Shown one piece after another: positions 1 through 5,907 of a DNA stretch of 6,042 nucleotides. Location: positions 3,775 through 9,816 of the forward strand of contig JAHELX010000189.1 in NCBI GenBank assembly GCA_024643945.1, in the 5' to 3' direction. The translations under genes were made by a program, and so were the position numbers. This DNA comes from Anaerolineales bacterium. Its GTDB lineage: Bacteria; Chloroflexota; Anaerolineae; 4572-78; NAK82. Within the stretch, counting starts at the first letter, position 1. Each line of letters opens with the position of its first letter. The notes below the pieces were generated by a model. That model did not search any database, was not told the DNA's origin, and saw only the letters and a program-made list of their open reading frames with translations.

Positions 1-14
1 TAACATGGTTACAC

Positions 15-20
15 AGGAGA
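15..20 (+). promoter_or_regulatory. Ribosome binding site of xylA
   Basis: AGGAGA lies 10 nt before the ATG at 31 and is a good Shine-Dalgarno match. It supports that start. The 30 bases before the gene are too few to show a promoter. Confidence 0.75.
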
Positions 21-30
21 CGGACTAAGA

Positions 31-1200
31 ATGTCTGACAAATACACCCCCAAACCTGAGCACAAGTTTACCTTCGGACTATGGACGGTGGGCAACGTGG
101 GACGTGACCCTTTTGGTGAACCGGTCCGTGCCCCCCTGTCACCGCCGAAATTGGTTCATCTGCTGGCGGGAGTAGGCGCTTACGGGGTGAACTTCCACGA
201 CAACGACTTGGTCCCCATCGATGCCTCCCCCGCCGAGCGGGATAAAATCGTCGCCGATTTCAAGAAAGCGCTGGCGGAGACGGGGCTGGTCGTGCCGATG
301 GCGACGACCAATCTCTTCAGTGATCCGGCTTTCAAGGACGGCGCGTTCACGTCGAACGATCCTAAGGTGCGCGCCTATGCCCTGCAAAAAACGATGCATG
401 CCATCGACCTGGGCGTGGAGTTGGGGGCCAAAGTGTACGTTTTTTGGGGTGGACGTGAGGGCACGGAGACAGACGCCAGCAAGAACCCTCTGGATGCCCC
501 CAAACGGATGCGTGAGGCGATAAATTTCCTGTGCGACTACGTCATCGATCAGAAGTATGATTTAAAGTTCGCACTGGAAGCCAAGCCGAACGAACCGCGC
601 GGCGACCTATACCTGGCCACGACCGGCGCGATGCTGGCCTTTATCGAGACGCTTGACCATCCCCAGATGGTAGGCGTCAACCCTGAAGTGGCGCACGAAC
701 ACATGGCAGGGCTGAATTTCTTACACCACGTCGCCCAGGCCTGGGATCGGGGCAAACTGTTCCACATCGACTTGAACGATCAAGCTTTTGGCCGGTACGA
801 CCAGGACCTTCGCTTCGGCTCTGTCAATGTGAAAAGTGCCTTCTTCCTGGTCAAGTTCCTGGAAGATGTGGGCTATGAGGGCAGCCGCCACTTCGACGCC
901 CACGCCTATCGCACCGAAGATTACGAAGGCGTCAAAGACTTTGCTCGTGGCTGCATGCGCACTTACTTGATTTTGAAAGAGAAAGCGGAACGATGGAACG
1001 TCGACGCCGAAATCCAGGCGTTGTTGGCAAACATCAATGCCGACGATGGCTCGACCGATGCCTTCAAAGGCAGCTACAATGCGAAGAAAGCGGCGGCTTT
1101 GAAAGCGGCGTCGTTTGATCGTGCTGCCCTGGGCACGCGTGGCCTGGGTTACGAACGGCTAGACCAGTTGACGCTGGAACTCCTGCTGGGTATACGCTGA
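31..1200 (+). CDS. xylA: Xylose isomerase, class I (actinobacterial type)
   Basis: This cytoplasmic TIM-barrel enzyme converts D-xylose to D-xylulose, and usually D-glucose to D-fructose, using two divalent metal ions. The 389 residues match the 385-395 aa of the Streptomyces-type class I group, which lacks the N-terminal extension of class II. Ligands fall at a constant +2 offset from Streptomyces numbering: W18, F28, H56 and D59 (FHDND), W139 (VFWGGREG), E183 and K185 ([12 protein letters not shown]), E219 and H222 (NPEVAHEH), D247, D257 and D259 (HIDLND...YDQDL), and D289 ([11 protein letters not shown]). The helical C-terminal tail that clasps the neighbouring subunit ends in [15 protein letters not shown], as is normal for the family. 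No xylulokinase, pentose transporter or regulator lies within the window, so any operon partner would be upstream. The next gene starts 36 bp downstream. Confidence 0.97.
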   Translation: MSDKYTPKPEHKFTFGLWTVGNVGRDPFGEPVRAPLSPPKLVHLLAGVGAYGVNFHDNDLVPIDASPAERDKIVADFKKALAETGLVVPMATTNLFSDPAFKDGAFTSNDPKVRAYALQKTMHAIDLGVELGAKVYVFWGGREGTETDASKNPLDAPKRMREAINFLCDYVIDQKYDLKFALEAKPNEPRGDLYLATTGAMLAFIETLDHPQMVGVNPEVAHEHMAGLNFLHHVAQAWDRGKLFHIDLNDQAFGRYDQDLRFGSVNVKSAFFLVKFLEDVGYEGSRHFDAHAYRTEDYEGVKDFARGCMRTYLILKEKAERWNVDAEIQALLANINADDGSTDAFKGSYNAKKAAALKAASFDRAALGTRGLGYERLDQLTLELLLGIR

Positions 1201-1204
1201 CGCA

Positions 1205-1230
1205 TTGATTGCTGAGGCTGCTAGTAGACT
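1205..1230 (+). promoter_or_regulatory. Possible promoter giving a leaderless tgt mRNA
   Basis: TAGACT (1225-1230) fits a TANNNT -10 box and ends 6 nt before the tgt ATG at 1237, so transcription would begin at or next to the start codon. TTGATT (1205-1210) could be a -35 box, but the 14-bp spacer is short. The only Shine-Dalgarno-like bases, GAGG at 1214-1217, are 19 nt from the ATG. The alternative is read-through from xylA. Confidence 0.22.
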
Positions 1231-1236
1231 ACCCCA

Positions 1237-2370
1237 ATGACCTTTTCCTTCGACCTCATCCAGGAAGACGAGCGTACCGCTGGCCGCGTCGGGGTGATGC
1301 ATACCCCTCATGGCGACATCCCGACGCCGGTCTTCGCCCCGGTGGGCACGCTGGCCACGGTAAAGACCATGACTCCCGCCGATCTGCACGAACTGGGGGC
1401 AACGCTCATCCTGGCCAATACTTATCACCTCTATCTGCGTCCCGGCGCCGACCTGGTGGCACGCATGGGGGGGCTGCATCGCTTTATGGGCTGGGACGGT
1501 CCTATTCTCACCGATTCAGGCGGGTTCCAGGTCTTCAGCCTGGAAGCGTTACGGCAGGTCAGCGACGAGGGCGTCACCTTTCGCTCGCACATCGACGGCT
1601 CGACGCACACTTTTACGCCGGAGAGTGTCATCGCCGCCCAGGAGAAGCTGGGAGCGGACATCATGATGGCCTTCGACGAGTGCCCTGACCCCACCGATTA
1701 CGATTATAACGTCCAGGCACTGGAACGAACTCACCACTGGGCAGCGCGCTGCCTGGCGGCCAAAACTCGCAGCGATCAGGCCGTGTTTGGTATCGTGCAA
1801 GGGGGTGTCTTTGCCGATCTGCGGGCACACAGTGCCGAGTTTCTCACGGCGCTTGATTTCGACGGCTACGGCATTGGTGGCCTGAGTGTGGGCGAGACCA
1901 AGGCCCAGATGCACGCCATGCTGGAGGTGCTGCATCCTTTGCTGCCTCGCCACAAACCGCGCTACCTGATGGGCGTCGGCAGCCCGGAGGACCTGCTTGA
2001 AGGCGTGGCGCGCGGGGTGGATCAGTTCGACTGCGTGCTGCCGACCCGCATCGCTCGCAACGGAGCGGTGTTGACTCGCCGGGGCCGGCTCAACCTGCGC
2101 AACGCCCAATTCGCCGAGGACCCTTCTCCTATTGAGGAAGATTGTACGTGCTATACATGCCGGATCTTCAGTCGTGCCTATCTGCGTCACTTGATTATCG
2201 CCAAAGAGATCACCGGTCTGCGACTGACCACATTGCACAATCTGCACTTTATGCTGGAGACAATGCGTCGTATCCGCCAGTCCATCCTGGATGGTGCTTT
2301 TGCCGATTACAAGGCGGAGTTCCTGGGCTCGTACCAGGCCGTGCCGGGAAGCGTGGAGCGTGAAGCGTAA
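1237..2370 (+). CDS. tgt: tRNA-guanine(34) transglycosylase (queuine/preQ1 insertion)
   Basis: Tgt exchanges guanine-34 in the anticodon of GUN tRNAs (Asp, Asn, His, Tyr) for preQ1, a step towards queuosine, in the cytoplasm. The 377 residues are typical. Visible motifs in order are DSGGFQ (93-98, base-pocket Asp93), FDEC (146-149), FGIVQGG (184-190), GIGGLSVGE (212-220), and FDCVLPTR (264-271) with the catalytic nucleophile Asp265. The zinc site is C303, C305, C308 and H334, one position off the E. coli ligands. The N-terminus has the usual family form (MTFSFDLIQED), so the ATG at 1237 is right although no good ribosome binding site precedes it. After FDEC the residues PDPTDYDY replace the more common TPYPA-like run. 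The last six residues (SVEREA) are encoded by the heptanucleotide array beginning at 2348, so the original 3' end may have been overwritten. No queA or queuosine biosynthesis gene lies nearby. Confidence 0.97.
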   Translation: MTFSFDLIQEDERTAGRVGVMHTPHGDIPTPVFAPVGTLATVKTMTPADLHELGATLILANTYHLYLRPGADLVARMGGLHRFMGWDGPILTDSGGFQVFSLEALRQVSDEGVTFRSHIDGSTHTFTPESVIAAQEKLGADIMMAFDECPDPTDYDYNVQALERTHHWAARCLAAKTRSDQAVFGIVQGGVFADLRAHSAEFLTALDFDGYGIGGLSVGETKAQMHAMLEVLHPLLPRHKPRYLMGVGSPEDLLEGVARGVDQFDCVLPTRIARNGAVLTRRGRLNLRNAQFAEDPSPIEEDCTCYTCRIFSRAYLRHLIIAKEITGLRLTTLHNLHFMLETMRRIRQSILDGAFADYKAEFLGSYQAVPGSVEREA

Positions 2371-2396
2371 AGCGTCAAACGTAAAGCGTGAAACGT
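2348..2396. repeat. Heptanucleotide tandem array 1 (unit about GAARCGT)
   Basis: Seven consecutive 7-bp units all end in CGT. They read GAAGCGT, GGAGCGT, GAAGCGT, AAAGCGT, CAAACGT, AAAGCGT and GAAACGT. The array begins inside tgt and contains its stop codon (2368-2370). It is the inverted counterpart of the array at 2613-2675: CGTGAAACGTAAGGC at 2387-2401 is the exact reverse complement of 2650-2664. The units resemble the short tandemly repeated heptanucleotides known from cyanobacteria and other large bacterial genomes. No function can be read from the sequence. Confidence 0.85.
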
Positions 2397-2424
2397 AAGG
2401 CACCCAAGCCGCAACCGGATTTTC

Positions 2425-2524
2425 GACTCACGGACGGAAAAGAACACGGACAAAATATACCCAACGCACGTGGGTATTACAATATAAAGGAATTCAAGTC
2501 CGTGTTCCCTTCTGTCCGTGAGTC
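2425..2524. repeat. Imperfect inverted repeat, 27-nt arms, 46-nt loop
   Basis: Arm 2425-2451 pairs with arm 2498-2524 at 24 Watson-Crick positions plus one G-T, with two A/C mismatches. Each arm carries two copies of the heptamer CACGGAC (2429-2435 and 2445-2451), which appear as GTCCGTG at 2498-2504 and 2514-2520. The start-to-start spacing is 16 bp in both arms. As RNA this would be a long stable stem. As DNA it could be a cruciform or a cluster of four protein-binding sites. There is no T-run after either arm, so it is not a typical intrinsic terminator. Confidence 0.8.
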
Positions 2525-2525
2525 A

Positions 2526-2554
2526 TATAATACCTGCACTTGGGCAGGTATAAT
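2526..2554 (+). promoter_or_regulatory. Two consensus TATAAT boxes flanking a hairpin
   Basis: TATAAT occurs at 2526-2531 and again at 2549-2554, 17 bp apart. Between and partly within them is an 8-bp stem (ATACCTGC at 2530-2537 with GCAGGTAT at 2544-2551, 6-nt loop). Either hexamer is a perfect -10 match and could drive uppP with a leader of roughly 140-170 nt. Neither has a recognisable -35 hexamer at 16-18 bp, which keeps confidence low. Confidence 0.3.
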
Positions 2555-2612
2555 TCTTGCGCATGACGCAAATCTTGCCGGGTAACTATGTAAAGACGTA
2601 AGGCGCAATCTT

Positions 2613-2675
2613 ACGCATCACGTTTTACGTTTTACGTTTGACGATTTACGCCTTACGTTTCACGTTTGACGTTAG
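2613..2675. repeat. Heptanucleotide tandem array 2 (unit about ACGTTTN)
   Basis: Nine consecutive 7-bp units each begin with ACG. They run from ACGCATC at 2613 through several ACGTTTT, ACGTTTG and ACGTTTC copies to ACGTTAG at 2669-2675. The unit is the reverse complement of array 1, so the two arrays form the outer arms of a large palindromic region, with 15 bp perfectly matched (2387-2401 with 2650-2664). The array ends 15 bp before the ribosome binding site of uppP. TAGAAT at 2673-2678, at its edge, could be a -10 box. The TTGACG units resemble -35 boxes, but none sits at a suitable distance. Confidence 0.85.
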
Positions 2676-2690
2676 AATGCAACTTTAACG

Positions 2691-2695
2691 AGGAG
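2691..2695 (+). promoter_or_regulatory. Ribosome binding site of uppP
   Basis: AGGAG, within GAGGAGAG, lies 8 nt before the ATG at 2704. It is the strongest Shine-Dalgarno on the + strand of this window and fixes the uppP start. Confidence 0.85.
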
Positions 2696-2703
2696 AGCTA
2701 CCC

Positions 2704-3519
2704 ATGCCATTACTCCACGCCCTCATCCTGGGCATCGTCCAGGGTGCCACCGAATACATCCCTGTTTCGAGCTCGGCTCACCTGGTGCTGGTGCCCTGGT
2801 TGCTAGGCTGGCCGGATTCTCCCTTTACGTTTGAGGTGCTGGTACAATGGGGCACACTGGTAGGTGTCTTCATCTACTTCTGGCGCGATTTGTGGGACAT
2901 CGCTGGTGACATGGTCAGGGGGCTGCTGCGCCGCCGGCCCTTCGAGACGGCGTCGGCGCGGATGGGCTGGTACATTGTGCTGGGCACAATCCCGGCAGTG
3001 ATATTTGGCTTCTTTCTGAAGGACATCTTTGAGGCAGCCTTCGGCGCGCCGGCCTTTGTGGCGGCACTTCTGCTGGGCACGGCCGCCATCTTGATCGTGG
3101 CTGAACGCTTTGGCCGGCGGGAGCGGACTACACGTGATTTCGGCTGGCTGGACGCGCTGGTCGTAGGCTTGTGGCAGGTGACCGCTCTCTTTCCAGGCAT
3201 CAGCCGCAGCGGCTCGACCATTGGCGGGGCAATGCTGCGTGATTTCGATCGACCAGCGGCTGCTCGTTTCAGCTTTCTACTGTCGGTGCCGGCACTGCTG
3301 GGCGGAGGGGTGCTGGCTATCGCGGATTTGCTGCAGGCGGGTACGTTGAGGACAGACCTGCCCCCGGTGGTGATTGGCTTTGTGGCGGCAGCAGTCAGCG
3401 GCTACCTGTGCATTCGCTGGCTGCTGGGCTATCTTCAGCGGCGCAGCCTGACGGTCTTCGCCGTCTACTGCGCCCTCTTTGGCCTTTTCAACCTGGGGGT
3501 GGCACTGGTGCGAGGATGA
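2704..3519 (+). CDS. uppP: Undecaprenyl-diphosphate phosphatase (UppP/BacA family)
   Basis: This integral membrane enzyme removes a phosphate from undecaprenyl diphosphate. It regenerates the C55-P carrier for peptidoglycan and other surface polymers, and overproduction gives bacitracin resistance in other bacteria. The 271 residues are normal for the family. The first signature spans residues 11-26 (IVQGATEYIPVSSSAH) and gives the (E/Q)xxxE motif as Q13/E17, followed by the SSSAH serines and H26. The second is PGISRSGST (164-172) with the catalytic-site R168. Hydrophobic stretches fit a polytopic protein, roughly at 45-60, 88-105, 115-133, 148-163, 187-210, 221-241 and 248-268. Charged loops such as RGLLRRRPFE (72-81) and ERFGRRERTTRD (134-145) separate some of them. 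Heptamer arrays lie on both sides. The stop overlaps the start of the next gene (ATGA, 3516-3519), which suggests translational coupling. Confidence 0.97.
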   Translation: MPLLHALILGIVQGATEYIPVSSSAHLVLVPWLLGWPDSPFTFEVLVQWGTLVGVFIYFWRDLWDIAGDMVRGLLRRRPFETASARMGWYIVLGTIPAVIFGFFLKDIFEAAFGAPAFVAALLLGTAAILIVAERFGRRERTTRDFGWLDALVVGLWQVTALFPGISRSGSTIGGAMLRDFDRPAAARFSFLLSVPALLGGGVLAIADLLQAGTLRTDLPPVVIGFVAAAVSGYLCIRWLLGYLQRRSLTVFAVYCALFGLFNLGVALVRG

Positions 3520-4415
3520 CAGCAGAGGTCAGTAGTCAGAGGTCAGAACTCAGTAGTCAGAGGTCAGTAGCCAGTAGTCAGAGAGGGGATGCTGGTCGCC
3601 GCCTGTTGGCTGCCAGCCGTCCGATGTCGGTTATCGGCTGTTTGTTATTAGTTGTCGTGCTGGCTGCCTGCGGCGCGACGGTGGAACCGCCGACGCCGGT
3701 CTATCTCAAGGCGGCCGGGTCCACAACGATGATGCCTCTCATAAAGGATCTGGGAGCTGCTTTTCACGAGCGACAGACTTTTGTGACGATTGACGTTGGC
3801 GGTGGCGGGTCGTCGCTGGGAGAGGAAATGGCAGGGACAGGCCAGGTGAACCTGGGGCTTACCTCCTGGCTGCCCGAGGGAGCGCCGAAAGGCCTGCAGG
3901 CGACGGTCGTCGCTCGCGACGGGATTGCCCTCATCGTGCATGCGACTAATCCCATCACCGGGCTGACGCTTATCCAGGCGCACGACTTGTTTTCAGGGCA
4001 TGTGATTGAATGGGGGCAGGTGGGGGGATCGTCCTCCCCGGTGCAGGTGGTCAGCCGCGAGGATGGATCGGGGACACGCGCTGCGTTCGAGGCGATGGTG
4101 ATGCAGGGGGACCGGGTGACTCCCATGGCGCTGGTGATGCCCAACAGCCAGGCAGTGGTGGACTACGTAGCCCGCGACCCGAGTGCCATCGGCTACGTCT
4201 CGATGGGATACGCCAATGGGGAGGTGCGGGCGGTGTCCGTCGAAGGGCTTATGCCTACGCCGGAAAGCGTGTCGCGCGCCGAATACCACATCACGCGAGA
4301 ACTGGTGATTCTCAGCCGGCCGGGTGCTTCGCCGCAGACGCGAGCCTTTCTCGATTTTGTCCTCAGCCCGGCCGGGCAGGCCATTGTCGGCCGGCGCTAT
4401 GGACGAGTGCGCTGA
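3516..4415 (+). CDS. PstS-like phosphate-binding lipoprotein
   Basis: This is a periplasmic-type binding protein of the PstS family (PBP-like domain), expected to be lipid-anchored outside the membrane and to bind phosphate for an ABC importer. The lipobox LAAC is at residues 48-51, with Cys51 following the hydrophobic run VIGCLLLVVV. Ligand-loop motifs follow: AGSTTMMPL (66-74), VGGGGSS (93-99), SREDGSGTR (179-187) and AIGYVSMGY (223-231). The stretch usually reading D-I-G-x-S-S is N-L-G-L-T-S here, so phosphate affinity could differ. The start is uncertain. ATG 3516 overlaps the uppP stop and gives 299 aa, but its first ~47 residues come from heptanucleotide repeats. ATG 3624 gives 263 aa with a bare signal peptide and no ribosome binding site. 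TTG 3606 would add one arginine to the n-region. No pstCAB genes are present, so it is an orphan within this window. Family call is firm, ligand probable. Confidence 0.88.
   Translation: MTAEVSSQRSELSSQRSVASSQRGDAGRRLLAASRPMSVIGCLLLVVVLAACGATVEPPTPVYLKAAGSTTMMPLIKDLGAAFHERQTFVTIDVGGGGSSLGEEMAGTGQVNLGLTSWLPEGAPKGLQATVVARDGIALIVHATNPITGLTLIQAHDLFSGHVIEWGQVGGSSSPVQVVSREDGSGTRAAFEAMVMQGDRVTPMALVMPNSQAVVDYVARDPSAIGYVSMGYANGEVRAVSVEGLMPTPESVSRAEYHITRELVILSRPGASPQTRAFLDFVLSPAGQAIVGRRYGRVR
3523..3585. repeat. Heptanucleotide tandem array 3 (units CAGTAGT / CAGAGGT)
   Basis: Nine 7-bp units all begin with CAG: four of CAGTAGT or CAGTAGC, three of CAGAGGT, one CAGAACT and one CAGAGAG. The unit is unrelated in sequence to arrays 1 and 2 but has the same period. 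The array starts 4 bp after the uppP stop. In the frame of the downstream gene 21 bp equals seven codons, so it encodes a repeated SSQRS-type heptapeptide without stops. The next frame tested meets TAG inside the array. Confidence 0.88.
3587..3656. repeat. Degenerate heptanucleotide array 4 (about GGYTRTC)
   Basis: Ten consecutive 7-bp windows fit G-G-Y-T-R-T-Y at 58 of 70 positions by my count, where about 25 would be expected by chance with that degeneracy. The best units are GGTTATC (3629-3635) and GGCTGTT (3636-3642). It follows array 3 after one base and covers the codons for most of the signal peptide of the PstS-like protein, ending just before the lipobox. It could be a decayed tandem repeat. 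It could also be partly a by-product of leucine and valine codons, though the units upstream of the hydrophobic run also fit. Confidence 0.5.
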
Positions 4416-4466
4416 GCCTCAGTGCTCGCGCGCAGAACGCACGCCGGAAATTTTCCCCAGAGGGGA
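4409..4466. other. Convergent gap with two short hairpins
   Basis: Two converging genes end here, 58 bp apart. One stem (GCGCTGA 4409-4415, loop GCC, TCAGTGC 4419-4425, one G-T pair) contains the stop codon of the PstS-like gene. A second is TCCCC-AGA-GGGGA (4454-4466). Neither is followed by a T-run on its reading strand. They are weak candidates for a bidirectional terminator. Confidence 0.25.
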
Positions 4467-4473
4467 GGTACAC

Positions 4474-5895
4474 CTACGTGCGGCTATTATTATCAGTATG
4501 GGGCTGAGGCGTTATTCTGAAAGTATGGGCCGGTGCTTGCGCTACGCCGCCCGGAAGCGCAATCGTAAGATCATCCCCATCCTGCCTCCAGTCCAACGGG
4601 CCTTCGCGCTCAAGAAGATATACTGCCGTGTTCCTGCTTCCCCGCAGCGAGGTGATCGTCACCTGATCCCCACGCGGCGTATGCAACAGGATCGCGTAAA
4701 TTGCGTCGCCTTTTTGAGTGAACCGCACCGGGATTCCCTCGCTTGTACTCCCTTCCGCCACCACCCAAGGACGCGTATCGAAGATGGCATCCCCATTGAC
4801 TTTCAGCCACGCTCCCAACCCCTCCAGGCGCTCGCGCTGCATCTCCGGAATCGTTCCATCCGCCATCGGCCCGATGTTGAGCAACAAGTTACCGTTCTTG
4901 CTGATAATATCAACAAACATTCGAACCAATTCATCAACTGAAAGGTAACTATCAGGTCCTTCATTTTGATTGTAGCCAAATGAGAACCCAATGCCGCGCG
5001 TGGACTCCCACTTTTGTTCCATAGTCCGATCATACGAGGCGTATTCCGGCGTTGTAAAATCAAAGTGGATAGCCGCTGGCAGCTCGACAATTTCGCCGCT
5101 GGTGGAAGCCTCATCCTCCGGCACCACCTGCCCGAAACGATCGTTGATCACACCATCCGGTATCGTGTTGTAGTAGTGCGCAAACAAATCCAGCACGTTG
5201 GCTGCGGCTGGATAGCCGATGTCATTCCACATAATCGAGGGTGCGTACCGCTTGATCAATTCGCGCCAGTGATAATCCACGTATTCAACAAACTCTCGAC
5301 TCTGCACCACCGTGGCAAAGACGCTGGCTCGGTTCTTGATCGGGGTTTCATCGAAGCTCCAATCCAGGCCACCGGAATAGTACAACCCGATACGCATGCC
5401 GCGACTTCGGACCGCTGCAGTGAGCTCGCCCACGATATCTCGTTTGGCCTTGTAATCCACCCTGTAAGGAGTGGTACGCTGGCTGGGCCAGAGCAGGAAG
5501 CCGTCATGATGTTTGGTCACGAGCACCACATAGCGCGCCCCCACTTTGCGGAACAACTCGGCCCATCCGTCAGGATTACATTTTTCGATCGCTTCGTTGA
5601 AGACAGGGACGAAATCGTCGTAAGAGAAATCCTCGCCGTAGAACTGGACGTGATGCTTGTGAGTCGAACTACCTTTAATCCTGAGCGAATTCAAGTACCA
5701 CTCAGCGTAGGGGTTGTTGGCAAACCAAGTTTCCCAGCCCTGTGTTGTAGCTACCTCGGCAAACTCGCCTGTCAGCGGTGCCCAAGCCGGCACAGAGTAC
5801 AAGCCCCAATGAATAAAGATACCAAGTTTGGCATTGTGGTACCAGTTTGGCACGATGTGTTGCTTTAAGGATTCCAGATTTGGCTCGTATCGCAT
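4474..5895 (-). CDS. Alpha-L-fucosidase, glycoside hydrolase family 29
   Basis: This enzyme hydrolyses terminal alpha-L-fucose from glycans with retention of configuration. From ATG 5895 it is 473 residues. The (beta/alpha)8 catalytic domain covers about 1-345. Visible motifs are AKLGIFIHWG (22-31, His29), TKHHDGFLLWPS (127-138, His129/130), MRIGLYYSGGLDWSF (167-181) and SIMWNDIGYP (220-229), with Asp225 as the likely nucleophile. KWESTRGIGFSFGYNQ (295-310) and NGNLLLNIGPMADGTIPE (334-351) follow. The last ~100 residues look like the usual C-terminal beta-sandwich. I could not assign the acid/base residue, which is not conserved in position across GH29. No signal peptide is seen, so it is probably cytoplasmic and would need imported fucosylated oligosaccharides. 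ATG 5895 is preferred because AGAGGG precedes it and the predicted transcript starts near 5935. GTG 5922 and ATG 5916 are alternatives that add 9 or 7 residues. GC content is lower than in the neighbouring genes. Confidence 0.94.
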   Translation of the reverse strand: MRYEPNLESLKQHIVPNWYHNAKLGIFIHWGLYSVPAWAPLTGEFAEVATTQGWETWFANNPYAEWYLNSLRIKGSSTHKHHVQFYGEDFSYDDFVPVFNEAIEKCNPDGWAELFRKVGARYVVLVTKHHDGFLLWPSQRTTPYRVDYKAKRDIVGELTAAVRSRGMRIGLYYSGGLDWSFDETPIKNRASVFATVVQSREFVEYVDYHWRELIKRYAPSIMWNDIGYPAAANVLDLFAHYYNTIPDGVINDRFGQVVPEDEASTSGEIVELPAAIHFDFTTPEYASYDRTMEQKWESTRGIGFSFGYNQNEGPDSYLSVDELVRMFVDIISKNGNLLLNIGPMADGTIPEMQRERLEGLGAWLKVNGDAIFDTRPWVVAEGSTSEGIPVRFTQKGDAIYAILLHTPRGDQVTITSLRGSRNTAVYLLEREGPLDWRQDGDDLTIALPGGVAQAPAHTFRITPQPHTDNNSRT

Positions 5896-5901
5896 TCCCT
5901 T

Positions 5902-5907
5902 CCCTCT
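5902..5907 (-). promoter_or_regulatory. Ribosome binding site of the fucosidase
   Basis: AGAGGG on the - strand lies 6 nt upstream of ATG 5895. A competing site (AAGGA, 5929-5933) sits 6 nt before GTG 5922. However, the predicted transcription start near 5935 would leave that site at the very 5' end of the mRNA, so the inner start is more likely. Confidence 0.55.

Larger units (their letters stand above)
2371..2703. other. Intergenic region of nested inverted repeats
   Basis: I see no convincing gene in these 333 bases. From outside in they hold the two inverted heptamer arrays (2348-2396 and 2613-2675) and a 27-nt-arm imperfect inverted repeat (2425-2524) whose loop contains a 7-bp hairpin (ATACCCA at 2457-2463 with TGGGTAT at 2471-2477). 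Further hairpins follow at 2530-2551 (8 bp), 2557-2571 (TTGCG/CGCAA) and 2597-2615 (CGTAAG/CTTACG). The central part is clearly AT-richer than the flanking genes. A GTG-initiated 65-codon frame (2388-2585) starts inside the array, has no ribosome binding site and crosses all the palindromes, so I do not call it. The region also has to hold the promoter of uppP. Confidence 0.8.

Noticed and set aside
1549..2403. 284-codon - strand reading frame opposite tgt
   Set aside because: It is an antisense shadow of a gene whose motifs are all intact. Its predicted protein is rich in His, Arg and Gln with no domain, as GC-rich antisense frames usually are.
2388..2585. 65-codon + strand reading frame in the tgt-uppP gap
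   Set aside because: It starts with GTG inside heptamer array 1, has no ribosome binding site, runs through both arms of the inverted repeat and resembles no protein family I know.
2348..2675. CRISPR-like array
   Set aside because: The units are 7 bp with no spacers, and no cas gene is present.
2638..2678. TTGACG and TAGAAT as the uppP promoter
   Set aside because: The hexamers are good but their spacing is 29 bp from the TTGACG at 2638 and only 1 bp from the one at 2666, so neither pair fits a sigma-70 promoter.
4409..4466. Strong bidirectional terminator between the converging genes
   Set aside because: Two short stems exist, but neither is followed by a T-run, so only a weak structural entry is justified.
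5014..5868. 284-codon + strand reading frame opposite the fucosidase
   Set aside because: It lies wholly within the GH29 gene, shows no recognisable motif and has no independent promoter or ribosome binding site.
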